A stretch of DNA of 43,298 nt, taken from Desertibaculum subflavum. Its GTDB lineage: Bacteria; Pseudomonadota; Alphaproteobacteria; Ferrovibrionales; Ferrovibrionaceae. How positions within the stretch are numbered: the stretch's first letter is position 1; every line of letters begins with the position of its first letter. The stretch covers positions 1 through 43,298 of the forward strand of contig QOZS01000049.1 in the NCBI GenBank assembly GCA_003576705.1, read 5' to 3'. The notes beneath the pieces are model-generated. The model saw only the letters and a list, made by a program, of their open reading frames with translations. It was not told where the DNA came from and did no database searches. This document shows, in pieces, positions 31,602 to 39,453 of this stretch. A program made the position numbers and the translations under genes.

Positions 31602-32695
31602 TGGCCGATCCGGCCGGCGCGGGCCTGCTGCGCGCCCTGCGCGAGCCTGCCGCCATGGCGGGGTTCGAGCCGGCGCTGTGGAACCTGGTGCTGCCGCGGG
31701 CGCGCAATGCGGGGCTGGTCGGCCGGCTCGGCGTGCGGGCCGAAGCCGCCGGCATCGCGGCCGCGCTGCCGGAGCGCGTGCGCGACATGCTGGTCGCGGC
31801 GGAGGCTGTGGCGGCGACGCATGACCGCATGATCCGCTTCGAGGTCGGCCGCATCCGGCGTGCGCTCGACGGCACCGGCATCGGCTTTACCCTGCTCAAG
31901 GGGGCGGCCTATGTGCTGGGCGGTCTGAAGGCGGCGCGCGGTCGACTGGTCAGCGATGTCGACATCCTGGTGGCGCGTGAGCGGATCGACGAGGTGGAAC
32001 GGCGGCTGATCGAGCATGGCTGGCGGCAGGAGAAGACCAGCGCCTACGATCAGCGCTACTATCGCGATTGGATGCACGAGCTGCCGCCGCTCCGGCATCG
32101 CGGCCGTATGACCGTGGTCGATGTGCATCACAACATCCTGCCGCTAACCGGTCGGCTGCGCATCGACGCGGCCAAGCTGCTGGCGGCGGCGCGGCCGGTC
32201 GAAGGGCTCGACGGCGTCACCATTCTGGCGCCGGCCGACCTCGTGCTGCACAACGTGGTGCACCTGTTCCAGGACGGCGACGTGAATCACGGCCTGCGCG
32301 ATCTCGCCGATCTGGACGACCTGCTGCGGCATTTCGGGCCCGAGCCCGGCTTCTGGTCAGCTCTCGCGGCGCGGACGGCGGAACTCGGGCTCGGCCGCCC
32401 GGTAAACTATGCGCTGCGCCATGCGGCCGCGCTGCTGGGCACGCCGATCGATCCGGCCTTGCGCGCGGCCGTCGGACGAACCGCCGCGCCACCGCCGATT
32501 GACCGGCTGATGCAGGCCCTGCTAGGCCGCGCACTGGCGCGCAGCGGCCAGCCGGCCCCCGATCTGCCGACACGGCTGGCGCGGGAGGCGCTCTATCTGC
32601 GCTCGCACTGGCTGCGCATGCCGCCGGTGATGCTGGCAGGGCATCTGGCGCGCAAGGGCGCGATGCAATTCCTGCCGGAGCGGCAGGGGGTTTGA
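31601..32695 (+). CDS. nucleotidyltransferase family protein (NTP_transf_5 type)
   Basis: This 364-residue protein has a nucleotidyltransferase core: a helical N-terminal region (1-85), then the strand GFTLLKGAAYVLGG (96-109). The catalytic pair Asp119-Val-Asp121 follows in SDVDILV, with a third acidic strand VVDVHHNIL (172-180). The C-terminal part is helical, with LHNVVHLFQDGDVNH recurring in this group. Such enzymes move a nucleotide (often AMP) to a protein or small molecule. ATG 31601 overlaps the kinase stop by one base and follows GGGGGAGA. It belongs to the same cassette as the PqqD-like protein and kinase. The acceptor is unknown. Confidence 0.85.
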   Translation: MADPAGAGLLRALREPAAMAGFEPALWNLVLPRARNAGLVGRLGVRAEAAGIAAALPERVRDMLVAAEAVAATHDRMIRFEVGRIRRALDGTGIGFTLLKGAAYVLGGLKAARGRLVSDVDILVARERIDEVERRLIEHGWRQEKTSAYDQRYYRDWMHELPPLRHRGRMTVVDVHHNILPLTGRLRIDAAKLLAAARPVEGLDGVTILAPADLVLHNVVHLFQDGDVNHGLRDLADLDDLLRHFGPEPGFWSALAARTAELGLGRPVNYALRHAAALLGTPIDPALRAAVGRTAAPPPIDRLMQALLGRALARSGQPAPDLPTRLAREALYLRSHWLRMPPVMLAGHLARKGAMQFLPERQGV

Positions 32696-32775
32696 GCAGG
32701 GTCAACGCCAGAGCGCCGGCGACGCCCTAGTCAGACCATCTGGAAGGAACACGCGGCGAGAAGCAGGCGGCCTGA

Positions 32776-33783
32776 ATGCGCAAATGGCTTGTTCGAGGAT
32801 CGATCCTTCTGCTCGTCGCGGTCATCGCGGCGGCGGCTGCGTGGTGGCAGTTCGGCCCGGTCCGGGTGCAGGCGGTCCGGCCGCAGCCCGGGCCCGCCGT
32901 CGAGGCGGTCTACGGCACGGGAACTGTCGAGCCCGTGGTGATGTTTCCGGTCGCGCCGAAGCTTGCCGGGCGGCTCCGGCAGCTGATGGTCGACGAGGGC
33001 AGCACGGTGCGCGAGGGCCAGGTGCTGGCCGAGCTCGACAACCGCGAGCTCTCCGCCTCGGTCCGGGAATGGGAGGCCCGGGTCAATTACAGCGAGAGCC
33101 AGTACCGCCGCGCCGAGGATCTGTACAAGAACCGTGTCGGCAGCGAGGCGGCGCGCGATCAGGCGCGCAACGAGCTGGCGACCGCGCGCGCCTCGCTCGA
33201 ACGGGCAAGGAGCCTGGTCGCCGAGATGACGCTGGCCGCCCCGGTGGACGGCGTCATCATCCGGCGCGACGGCGAGATCGGCGAGCTGATCCAGGCGGCC
33301 GATCCGATCTTCTGGATGTCGTGTTGCGGCGCGCTCCGCATCACTGCCGAGATCGACGAGGAGGATATCCGCCGGGTGCGCGCCGGGCAGAAGGTGCTGG
33401 TCCGCGCCGATGCCTTTCCCGATCGCGTGTTCGAGGGCCGGGTGGCCGAGATCACTCCGAAGGGGGATGCGGTGGCGCGCAGCTTCCGGGTGCGGATCGC
33501 GCTGCCCAACGAGACGCCGCTGATGATCGGCATGACGGCCGACACCAATATCGTGGTGGCGGAGCGGGCGAATGCACTGCTGGTGCCGGCCACGGCCGTG
33601 AGCGACGGCAAGCTCTGGCTGGTGCGCGACGGCCGCGCCGTGCGGCAAGCGGTGACCGTCGGCGTCGCCGGCGATAGCCAGGTCGAGATTCGGAGCGGAA
33701 TCGGCGCGGATGACCTGATCGTCGTGCAGCCGGGCGAACGGCTTCGCGAAGGGCGGCGGGTTTCTGCCGAGGTGGTGCCGTAG
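32776..33783 (+). CDS. HlyD-family periplasmic adaptor of an ABC exporter
   Basis: This 335-residue membrane fusion protein has a single N-terminal helix (ILLLVAVIAAAAAWW). The lipoyl/barrel-sandwich halves are PVAPKLAGRLRQLMVDEGSTVREGQVLAELD and LAAPVDGVIIRRDGEIGELI, flanking a helical hairpin (about 95-145). The beta-barrel region is TAEIDEEDIRRVRAGQKVLVRADAFP. It bridges the inner membrane transporter to the outer membrane or periplasm. It starts 80 bases after the nucleotidyltransferase stop on the same strand, and the permease follows 2 bases after its stop. The order HlyD-FtsX-LolD-type ATPase resembles DevBCA and MacAB exporters. Confidence 0.88.
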   Translation: MRKWLVRGSILLLVAVIAAAAAWWQFGPVRVQAVRPQPGPAVEAVYGTGTVEPVVMFPVAPKLAGRLRQLMVDEGSTVREGQVLAELDNRELSASVREWEARVNYSESQYRRAEDLYKNRVGSEAARDQARNELATARASLERARSLVAEMTLAAPVDGVIIRRDGEIGELIQAADPIFWMSCCGALRITAEIDEEDIRRVRAGQKVLVRADAFPDRVFEGRVAEITPKGDAVARSFRVRIALPNETPLMIGMTADTNIVVAERANALLVPATAVSDGKLWLVRDGRAVRQAVTVGVAGDSQVEIRSGIGADDLIVVQPGERLREGRRVSAEVVP

Positions 33784-33785
33784 CC

Positions 33786-35033
33786 GTGCCGCTCGGCCTC
33801 CGTATTGCTTTGATCCACCTGACCCACCGGCGGCGGCAAACCGTGATGTCGCTGCTCGGCATCACGCTGGGCGTCGCCTTCTTCATGGCGGTCAGCGCGC
33901 TGATGCGCGGTTCGGAGGCGGATTTCATCGACCGGCTGATCGACGCCGCGCCGCATATCACGGTCAGCGACGAGTTCCGCACCCCGCCCGAGCAGCCGGT
34001 GGTGAAGAGCTATGCCGGCGGCGCCATACGACTGCACGGCCTCAAGCCGCAGACCGACACGCGCGGCATCCGCGGCTACAAGCAGAAGCTGCCGCTGCTC
34101 GATGCCATGCCGGGCGTGCGCGTCGCCCCGGTGCTCTCCGGCCAGGCGATCCTCACCTTCGCCGGCAAGGAGCAGGGCGTCACCCTGAACGGCGTGCTGC
34201 CGGAACTGATGGGCGGGGTCAGCGATATCGAGGAGAAGATCGTCGCCGGGTCGCTGCAGGCGCTTGCCGCCGATCCGAACGGCATCGTCTTCGGTCGGGC
34301 GCTGGCGGAGAAGCTGTTCCTCGACATGGGCGACAACATCACCGTCTCCTCGCCGGTCGGCCAGGTGCGGACGATGAAGATCGTCGGCCTGTTCGATACC
34401 GGCACCACGGCGATCGACGAGGGCCAGGCCTATGTGCTGCTCAAGCGCGCGCAGGTCCTGCTCGGCCGGCCCGACCGCGCCAACCGGCTGATCATGCAGC
34501 TCGACGATCCCTACGCCGCGCGCGAGGTGGCCGCGACCATCGAGGAGCGCATCGGCTACCGCGCGCAATCCTGGCAGGAAGCGCAGGAAAGCCTGATGTC
34601 GGTGCTGCTGATCCGCAACATCATCATGTACAGCGTGGTCAGCGCCATCCTGGTTGTCGCCTCCTTCGGCGTGTTCAACGTGATCTCCACCGTGGTGATG
34701 GAGAAGCGGCGCGACATCGCCATCTTGCGCTCGATGGGCTTCCACGCCCGCGACGTGCGGCGCATCTTCCTGGCCCAGGGCGTGATCATCGGGCTTGCCG
34801 GCAGCGCCATCGGCATTGCCGCCGGCTATGGCCTGATGGCGCTGCTCGCGGTGGTCAAGATCCAGCCGCCTGGCATCTCCGATGTCGTCAACCTGCCGAT
34901 CTACTGGGGCGCGGATCAGACGGCGCTGGTGGTGCTGGTTGCCGTGGCCTCCGCGGCCGGCGCTGCCTATTTCCCCGCCCGCAAGGCAGGGCGCGTGCAT
35001 CCGATCGACATCCTGCGCGGGGGCATGGCGTGA
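33786..35033 (+). CDS. MacB/LolC-type FtsX permease
   Basis: This 415-residue permease has one N-terminal helix (VMSLLGITLGVAFFMAVSALM), a periplasmic domain of about 220 residues and three C-terminal helices (around 275-300, 325-350, 370-395). The FtsX signature reads NVISTVVMEKRRDIAILRSMGF. It couples ATP hydrolysis by the next protein to mechanical movement of a substrate or lipid in the periplasm. GTG 33786 follows the adaptor stop by 2 bases, and its stop overlaps the ATPase start by 4 bases (GTGA). No ribosome binding site is clear, in keeping with tight coupling. Confidence 0.88.
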   Translation: MPLGLRIALIHLTHRRRQTVMSLLGITLGVAFFMAVSALMRGSEADFIDRLIDAAPHITVSDEFRTPPEQPVVKSYAGGAIRLHGLKPQTDTRGIRGYKQKLPLLDAMPGVRVAPVLSGQAILTFAGKEQGVTLNGVLPELMGGVSDIEEKIVAGSLQALAADPNGIVFGRALAEKLFLDMGDNITVSSPVGQVRTMKIVGLFDTGTTAIDEGQAYVLLKRAQVLLGRPDRANRLIMQLDDPYAAREVAATIEERIGYRAQSWQEAQESLMSVLLIRNIIMYSVVSAILVVASFGVFNVISTVVMEKRRDIAILRSMGFHARDVRRIFLAQGVIIGLAGSAIGIAAGYGLMALLAVVKIQPPGISDVVNLPIYWGADQTALVVLVAVASAAGAAYFPARKAGRVHPIDILRGGMA

Positions 35034-35710
35034 GCGAGGTGCTGCGCGCCGAGCATGTCACCCGCGTGCTGCCGGGCGAAGTGCCGGTCACCCTGGTGCG
35101 TGACGTCTCGCTCACCATCAATCGCGGCGAGTTCGTCAACATCCAGGGGCCGTCCGGCTCCGGCAAGTCGTCGCTGCTCTATCTGCTCGGCCTGCTCGAC
35201 GTGCCGAGCGAGGGCCGGATCTGGCTCGACGGGGTCGATACATCGGGCTTCGTGGAGGACCAGCTCGCCGAGGTGCGGCTCGCCAAGCTCGGCTTCGTGT
35301 TCCAGTTCCACTTCCTGCTCGGCGAGTTCACCGTGCTGGACAATGTGATGCTGCCGATGGCGAAGCTCGGCCGGCTGGAGCCGGAGGCGCAGCGCGAGCG
35401 CGCGGCGGGTCTGCTCAAGGAGCTCGGCCTCGGGGAGCAGCTGCACAAGCGGCCCGACCAGCTTTCCGGCGGCCAGCGCCAGCGTGTCGCCATCGCCCGC
35501 GCCATGGCGAACGAGCCTTTGATCATCCTGGCCGACGAGCCGACCGGCAATCTCGACACCGCCTCCAGCCGCAACGTGCAGCAGATCCTGAGCGAGGTGG
35601 CGCATACGCGGAACAAGACCATCGTCGCCGTCACCCACGACCCCGAATTCGCCCGCGCCGGCGACCGCATCATCCGCATCGTCGACGGTCGCATCGAAAG
35701 CGATGGCTGA
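35030..35710 (+). CDS. MacB/LolD-type ABC ATPase
   Basis: This 226-residue ATPase has Walker A GPSGSGKSS (40-48), Q-loop FVFQFHFLLGEFTVLDNV (typical of LolD/MacB: FQ-x-H-LLPE-F-TALENV), signature LSGGQRQR, Walker B LIILADEPTGNLDT and switch His in VTHDPEFA. It drives the permease 33786-35033. The start GTG 35030 overlaps the permease stop. It is last of the exporter operon and converges on the PAS gene (35722-36228). It could serve the small secreted protein or an unrelated lipid or antibiotic; sequence does not decide. Confidence 0.92.
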   Translation: MSEVLRAEHVTRVLPGEVPVTLVRDVSLTINRGEFVNIQGPSGSGKSSLLYLLGLLDVPSEGRIWLDGVDTSGFVEDQLAEVRLAKLGFVFQFHFLLGEFTVLDNVMLPMAKLGRLEPEAQRERAAGLLKELGLGEQLHKRPDQLSGGQRQRVAIARAMANEPLIILADEPTGNLDTASSRNVQQILSEVAHTRNKTIVAVTHDPEFARAGDRIIRIVDGRIESDG

Positions 35711-35721
35711 GCGGCCCGCTG

Positions 35722-36228
35722 TTACCTGCCGATCAGATCGCGCCGCAGCGCCAGGATCATGTTGACGGTGGTGCCGTCGTCGGAAAGCGGCAGGGCCAGC
35801 CGTTCGAACACGATGCGCCGGCCGCTGGTCGGGCTGACATAGTCGTGCAGCGCCCGGCCCGGGCGCGCCGAGGCGACCACGGCGCGGTACTCCGCCAGGA
35901 AGCGTACGAGAAGATCGGGCGCCGCGGGAATCTCGGACAGCATCCTGCCGGTGACATCGACACCGACGCCTTGAACCGCATCGGTCCCGAGCAGGCGGAT
36001 CCGGAAGTCGCGGCCTCCCTCGATGACCTCGAGCAGCATGATCTGGGCGAGCCAGGGCCGCAGCTCGACCGGGCCGAGATCGCGGCGCGCCGGCATGGCC
36101 CGGCCCGCGCGCTTGGCGTTCCACAGGTCGAACAGCGGCCCCGCCTCGGCCGACAGCCCGGGCGGCGGCGAGATTTCCGTCGGCGCGTCTCCCGACCGGT
36201 CCCCTGCTTCGGAGGGATCTTTGTTCAT
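35722..36228 (-). CDS. PAS domain protein (PAS_5 type)
   Basis: This 168-residue, single-domain protein has an N-terminal low-complexity segment (residues 1-30). The alphaproteobacterial PAS_5 pattern follows: LFDLWNAKRAGRAMPARRDLGPVELRPWLAQIMLLEVI, FRIRLLGTDAVQGVGVDVTGRML and YRAVVASARPGRALHDYVS. No output domain is attached, so it may bind a ligand or act as a partner. The start is uncertain: ATG 36228 or ATG 36240, neither with a clear ribosome binding site. It is convergent with the exporter ATPase and divergent from the luciferase-like gene. Confidence 0.82.
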   Translation of the reverse strand: MNKDPSEAGDRSGDAPTEISPPPGLSAEAGPLFDLWNAKRAGRAMPARRDLGPVELRPWLAQIMLLEVIEGGRDFRIRLLGTDAVQGVGVDVTGRMLSEIPAAPDLLVRFLAEYRAVVASARPGRALHDYVSPTSGRRIVFERLALPLSDDGTTVNMILALRRDLIGR

Positions 36229-36324
36229 GACTGTAAGCATAGCGCGGCGCCGTGCGGTTCCGCGAGGCGGGTGCCGCCCTCCCGGCGGATGGGCTAAGCT
36301 GCCGGCAATCGGGGAGGAACGGCC

Positions 36325-37191
36325 ATGAAATTCGGGCTGCGCTATTGCAATACCGGCCCCTATGTCGATCCGGCCAAGGCGGTCGAACTGGCCCAGGCGG
36401 CGGAGGAAGCCGGCTTCGAATCTATGTGGACGGTGGAGCACACGGTGGTGCCGGCCGGCTACGGCTCCGCCTATCCCTATGCGCCGAGCGGCAAGATGGC
36501 GGGCGGCAATGATGCGATCCCACTGCCCGATCCGCTGATCTGGATGGCCTATGTCGCGGCGGCGACCAGGCGCATCAAGCTCGGCACCGCGATCCTGATC
36601 CTGCCGCAGCACAACCCGGTCGTGGTGGCGAAGCAGGTGGCGACGCTCGACCATCTCTCCGGTGGGCGCATCCTGCTCGGCATCGGCGCCGGCTGGCTGA
36701 AGGAGGAGTTCGAGGCGCTCGGCGTGCCGTTCGAGACCCGAGGCCGCCGCACCGACGAGTACATCAAGGTGCTGCGCGAACTGTGGGGCGCGGAGAAGCC
36801 CACCTTCCAGGGCGAGTTCGTCCGCTTCAAGGATACCTATTGCCGGCCGCAGCCGGTGAACAAGCACGTGCCGATCATCGTCGGTGGCCATTCCGAGGCG
36901 GCGGCGAAGCGGGCCGGGCGGCTCGGCGACGGCTTTTTCCCGGCGCGTGGCGCGCCGGCGGAACTTTTCGACCTCGCGCGGCGTAGTGCCGAGGAGGCCG
37001 GGCGCGACCCGAACGCGATCGAGATGACAGTGGGCCTACCGGACGACCTGGCGCAGATCCCGTCGCTGGTCCAGCTCGGCGTGCAGCGCATCCTGGTGCC
37101 GGTCTCGCCGATGGCCGGGCTGAACACGGTGATCGCCTCGCCGGCGGATTGCGCGCGCTGGAAGCCGATCATCGAGCAGTACGCCGACTGA
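36325..37191 (+). CDS. luciferase-like (LLM class) flavin-dependent oxidoreductase
   Basis: This 288-residue protein has the bacterial-luciferase TIM-barrel pattern: MKFGLRYCNTGPYVDP, EEAGFESMWTVEHTVVP, KLGTAILILPQHNPVVVAKQVATLDHLSGGRILLGIGAGWLKEEFEALGVP, then GGHSEAAAKRAGRLGDGFFPA. The 'GGRILLGIGAGW' and 'HNPV-VAK' blocks fit the TIGR03619-type group. It uses FMNH2 or F420; neither cofactor nor substrate can be decided from sequence. GGGGAGGAAC precedes the ATG. It is 124 bases upstream of the deacetylase operon and may be co-transcribed. Confidence 0.88.
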   Translation: MKFGLRYCNTGPYVDPAKAVELAQAAEEAGFESMWTVEHTVVPAGYGSAYPYAPSGKMAGGNDAIPLPDPLIWMAYVAAATRRIKLGTAILILPQHNPVVVAKQVATLDHLSGGRILLGIGAGWLKEEFEALGVPFETRGRRTDEYIKVLRELWGAEKPTFQGEFVRFKDTYCRPQPVNKHVPIIVGGHSEAAAKRAGRLGDGFFPARGAPAELFDLARRSAEEAGRDPNAIEMTVGLPDDLAQIPSLVQLGVQRILVPVSPMAGLNTVIASPADCARWKPIIEQYAD

Positions 37192-37315
37192 GCAATCGCG
37201 CGGCAGGCTGCTCATATCTGAGGCAGCGGGTCTACCATCCAGCCTGAATCCGCTGTCGCGACCGTGGCATGGCGCTTGCTCCGCGCCGGCCGGTGATCTG
37301 GCGGAGTAAACCGCG

Positions 37316-38191
37316 ATGGCGAAAGAAATTCTCTGTGCCTTCGGTGTCGATGTCGACGCAGTGGCCGGTTGGCTCGGTTCCTATGGCGGCGAGGATTCGC
37401 CGCTCGACATCTCGCGCGGCATGTTCTCGGGCGAGGTCGGCGCGCCCCGCCTGCTCAAGCTGTTCGAGCGCTGGGGCATCAAGACCACCTGGTTCATGCC
37501 CGGTCATTCGATCGAGACCTTCCCGGAACAGATGGCGGCGGTGGCCAAGGCCGGCCACGAGGTCGGCGCGCATGGCTACAGTCACGAGAACCCGATCGCC
37601 ATGACGACCGAGCAGGAAGAGGCGGTGCTGATGAAGAGCATCGGCCTGATCGAGAAGCTGACCGGCAAGAAGCCGCGCGGCTATGTTGCGCCATGGTGGG
37701 AGCTCGGGCCTAACACGGCGGAGATCCTGCTGAAGAACGGCATCCTGTACGACCACTCGATGATGCATAACGACTTCCACCCCTATTACGTGCGGGTGGG
37801 GGACAGCTGGACCAAGATCGATTATTCGAAGCCCGCCGAGGCCTGGATGAAACCTCTGGTCCGAGGCTCGGAGACCAAGCTGATCGAGATTCCGGCGAGC
37901 TGGTATCTCGACGACCTGCCGCCGATGATGTTCGTGAAGAAGGCGCCGAACAGCCATGGCTTCGTCAACCCGCGGCACCTTGAGGAGATCTGGCGCGACC
38001 AGTTCGACTGGGTCTATCGCGAGCACGACTACGCCGTCATCACCTTCACCATCCATCCGGACGTGTCGGGCCGGCCGCAGGTGCTCTTGATGCTGGAGCG
38101 CCTCTACCAGCATGTGATCAGCCATCCGGGCGTGCGCTTCCTGACCTTCGAGGAGATCGCGAAGGATTACGCCAAGCGCCATCCGACATAG
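37316..38191 (+). CDS. polysaccharide deacetylase family protein (H. pylori HP0310/PgdA type)
   Basis: This 291-residue NodB-fold hydrolase closely follows the Helicobacter pylori HP0310 type in wording I remember: the N-terminus MAKEILCAFGVDVDAVAGWL with Asp12 and Asp14, GHSIETFPEQM, and HEVGAHGYSHENPIAM with metal ligands His86 and His90. Also visible are VAPWWELG, LYDHSMMHNDFHPYYVRVGDSW and TFTIHPDVSGRPQVLLM. Members are cytosolic metal-dependent deacylases; the H. pylori protein has been linked to peptidoglycan deacetylation. No signal peptide is present, so a small-molecule amide may be the real substrate. It is followed after 3 bases by the small MCGLCGVF gene and CobW. Confidence 0.88.
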   Translation: MAKEILCAFGVDVDAVAGWLGSYGGEDSPLDISRGMFSGEVGAPRLLKLFERWGIKTTWFMPGHSIETFPEQMAAVAKAGHEVGAHGYSHENPIAMTTEQEEAVLMKSIGLIEKLTGKKPRGYVAPWWELGPNTAEILLKNGILYDHSMMHNDFHPYYVRVGDSWTKIDYSKPAEAWMKPLVRGSETKLIEIPASWYLDDLPPMMFVKKAPNSHGFVNPRHLEEIWRDQFDWVYREHDYAVITFTIHPDVSGRPQVLLMLERLYQHVISHPGVRFLTFEEIAKDYAKRHPT

Positions 38192-38194
38192 CCC

Positions 38195-38473
38195 ATGTGC
38201 GGGCTCTGCGGGGTCTTCGAGGAGGGCCGGCGATGGATGGACGCCGCCGGCATCCTCGATCCCGCGGCGCAGCGGCGCGAGCGGCTGAAGCGGCTCGCGA
38301 TCCTGAAGCGCGTGCTCGCGCCCTATCGGATCGGCATCGAGGATTATGACGGCCGGTTCATCCTGAGCGCGCCCACCGGCGGGGCGGAGATCGTCGACAA
38401 TCTATTCGATCTATGGCGCCGGGCAGAGGCGATGGCGCGGCGCCCCATCGACCCGCTGGCGGCGGATTTCTGA
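38195..38473 (+). CDS. small MCGLCGVF protein of CobW-linked family
   Basis: This 92-residue protein begins MCGLCGVFEEG. The start resembles that of class II glutamine amidotransferases (MCGI-GVF), whose Cys2 is the nucleophile, but the protein is far shorter than such a domain (about 200 residues) and lacks the downstream His/Asn motifs. A second Cys at position 5 gives a C-x2-C. The middle is Arg-rich helix (RRERLKRLAILKRVLAPYRIGIEDYDGRFILSA) and the tail ends PLAADF. I recall similar small proteins beside CobW GTPases in related genomes. It may be a metallochaperone partner or a degenerate amidase; this is inference. It overlaps the CobW start by one base. Confidence 0.72.
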   Translation: MCGLCGVFEEGRRWMDAAGILDPAAQRRERLKRLAILKRVLAPYRIGIEDYDGRFILSAPTGGAEIVDNLFDLWRRAEAMARRPIDPLAADF

Positions 38474-39453
38474 TGTCGCGCCTGCCGCTGCATGTGCTGA
38501 CCGGCTTCCTCGGCAGCGGCAAGACGACCCTGCTGAATCGCCTGCTGCGCGATCCCGCCATGGCGGACAGCGCGGTGCTGATCAACGAGATCGGCGACGT
38601 GGCGATCGATCACCACCTGGTCGACCGGGTGCAGAGCGAGGACGGCGTCGAGACCATCGTACTGGCCGGCGGCTGCACCTGCTGCGTGGTGCGGGGCGAC
38701 ATGGTGGCGGCGCTGAAGGCGTTGCATGCGCGGCGGGCCGAAGGGCGGGTGCCGCCGTTCGCGCGCGTGGTGCTGGAGACGACCGGCCTCGCCGACCCGG
38801 CGCCGATCCTGTTCACCCTGGCCGCCGATCCGGTGCTGCGGCATCGCTTCGAGCGCGGCCTGGTCGTCACCGCCGTCGACGCGGTGCATGGCGCGGATCA
38901 GATGCGCCGCTTTCCGGAGGCGCGCAGGCAGGTCGCGCTCGCCGACCGCATCGTCGTGACCAAGCGCGACATCGCGGATGCGGCCACGCTGCAAGCGCGG
39001 CTGGCGGCGCTCAATCCGGCGGCCGATCTTGCCGGGCCGGCCGACGACTTGCTCGCCGCGCACGCGGCCTTCGTGGCGGATCCGCTGGCGCGTCTCGGTC
39101 GCGCCGGGCCGTTCCTGCCGGCGCTGCCCGTGCCGGCGGAGGCGGAACACACCGCCGACATCGCCGCGGTCGTGCTGACCCGGGCGACGCCGATCGACTG
39201 GGCCGCGTTCGGCGTGTGGCTGAGCCTGCTGCTGCATGCGCATGGCGAGCGCATCCTGCGTCTCAAGGCGCTGCTCGATGTCGAGGGCTGGCCGGCGCCG
39301 GTGGCGCTGCACGGCGTGCATCATCTCGTGCATCCGCCGCAGCATCTGGAACGCTGGCCGGCGGGCATCGCCGGCTCGCGCATCGTGCTGATCGGCGAGC
39401 GGCTCGACGGTGCGGCGATGCAAAGCTCGCTCGACCGGTTCCTCGCGGGTTAG
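38473..39453 (+). CDS. CobW/COG0523 family GTPase, putative metal chaperone
   Basis: This 326-residue P-loop GTPase has Walker A GFLGSGKTT (11-19) and the metal-binding motif GGCTCC with Cys68, Cys70 and Cys71. Switch elements lie around LINEIGDVAIDHHLV and the guanine-specificity motif is TKRD. The C-terminal CobW domain ends with the HLVHPPQHLERWP block. COG0523 proteins deliver Zn, Co, Fe or Ni to client enzymes under GTP control. ATG 38473 overlaps the preceding stop by one base (TGATG). The nearby deacetylase with metal ligands His86/His90 is the obvious client (inference). The end overlaps the convergent GntP gene by 4 bases. Confidence 0.9.
   Translation: MSRLPLHVLTGFLGSGKTTLLNRLLRDPAMADSAVLINEIGDVAIDHHLVDRVQSEDGVETIVLAGGCTCCVVRGDMVAALKALHARRAEGRVPPFARVVLETTGLADPAPILFTLAADPVLRHRFERGLVVTAVDAVHGADQMRRFPEARRQVALADRIVVTKRDIADAATLQARLAALNPAADLAGPADDLLAAHAAFVADPLARLGRAGPFLPALPVPAEAEHTADIAAVVLTRATPIDWAAFGVWLSLLLHAHGERILRLKALLDVEGWPAPVALHGVHHLVHPPQHLERWPAGIAGSRIVLIGERLDGAAMQSSLDRFLAG

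Noticed and set aside
33159..35000. Minus-strand frame of over 600 residues across the exporter genes
   Set aside because: It lies opposite clear HlyD and FtsX genes and has a biased, motif-free His/Asp/Arg composition.
38195..38473. Full glutamine amidotransferase domain
   Set aside because: Only the first residues resemble that family; the protein is too short and lacks the other catalytic motifs.
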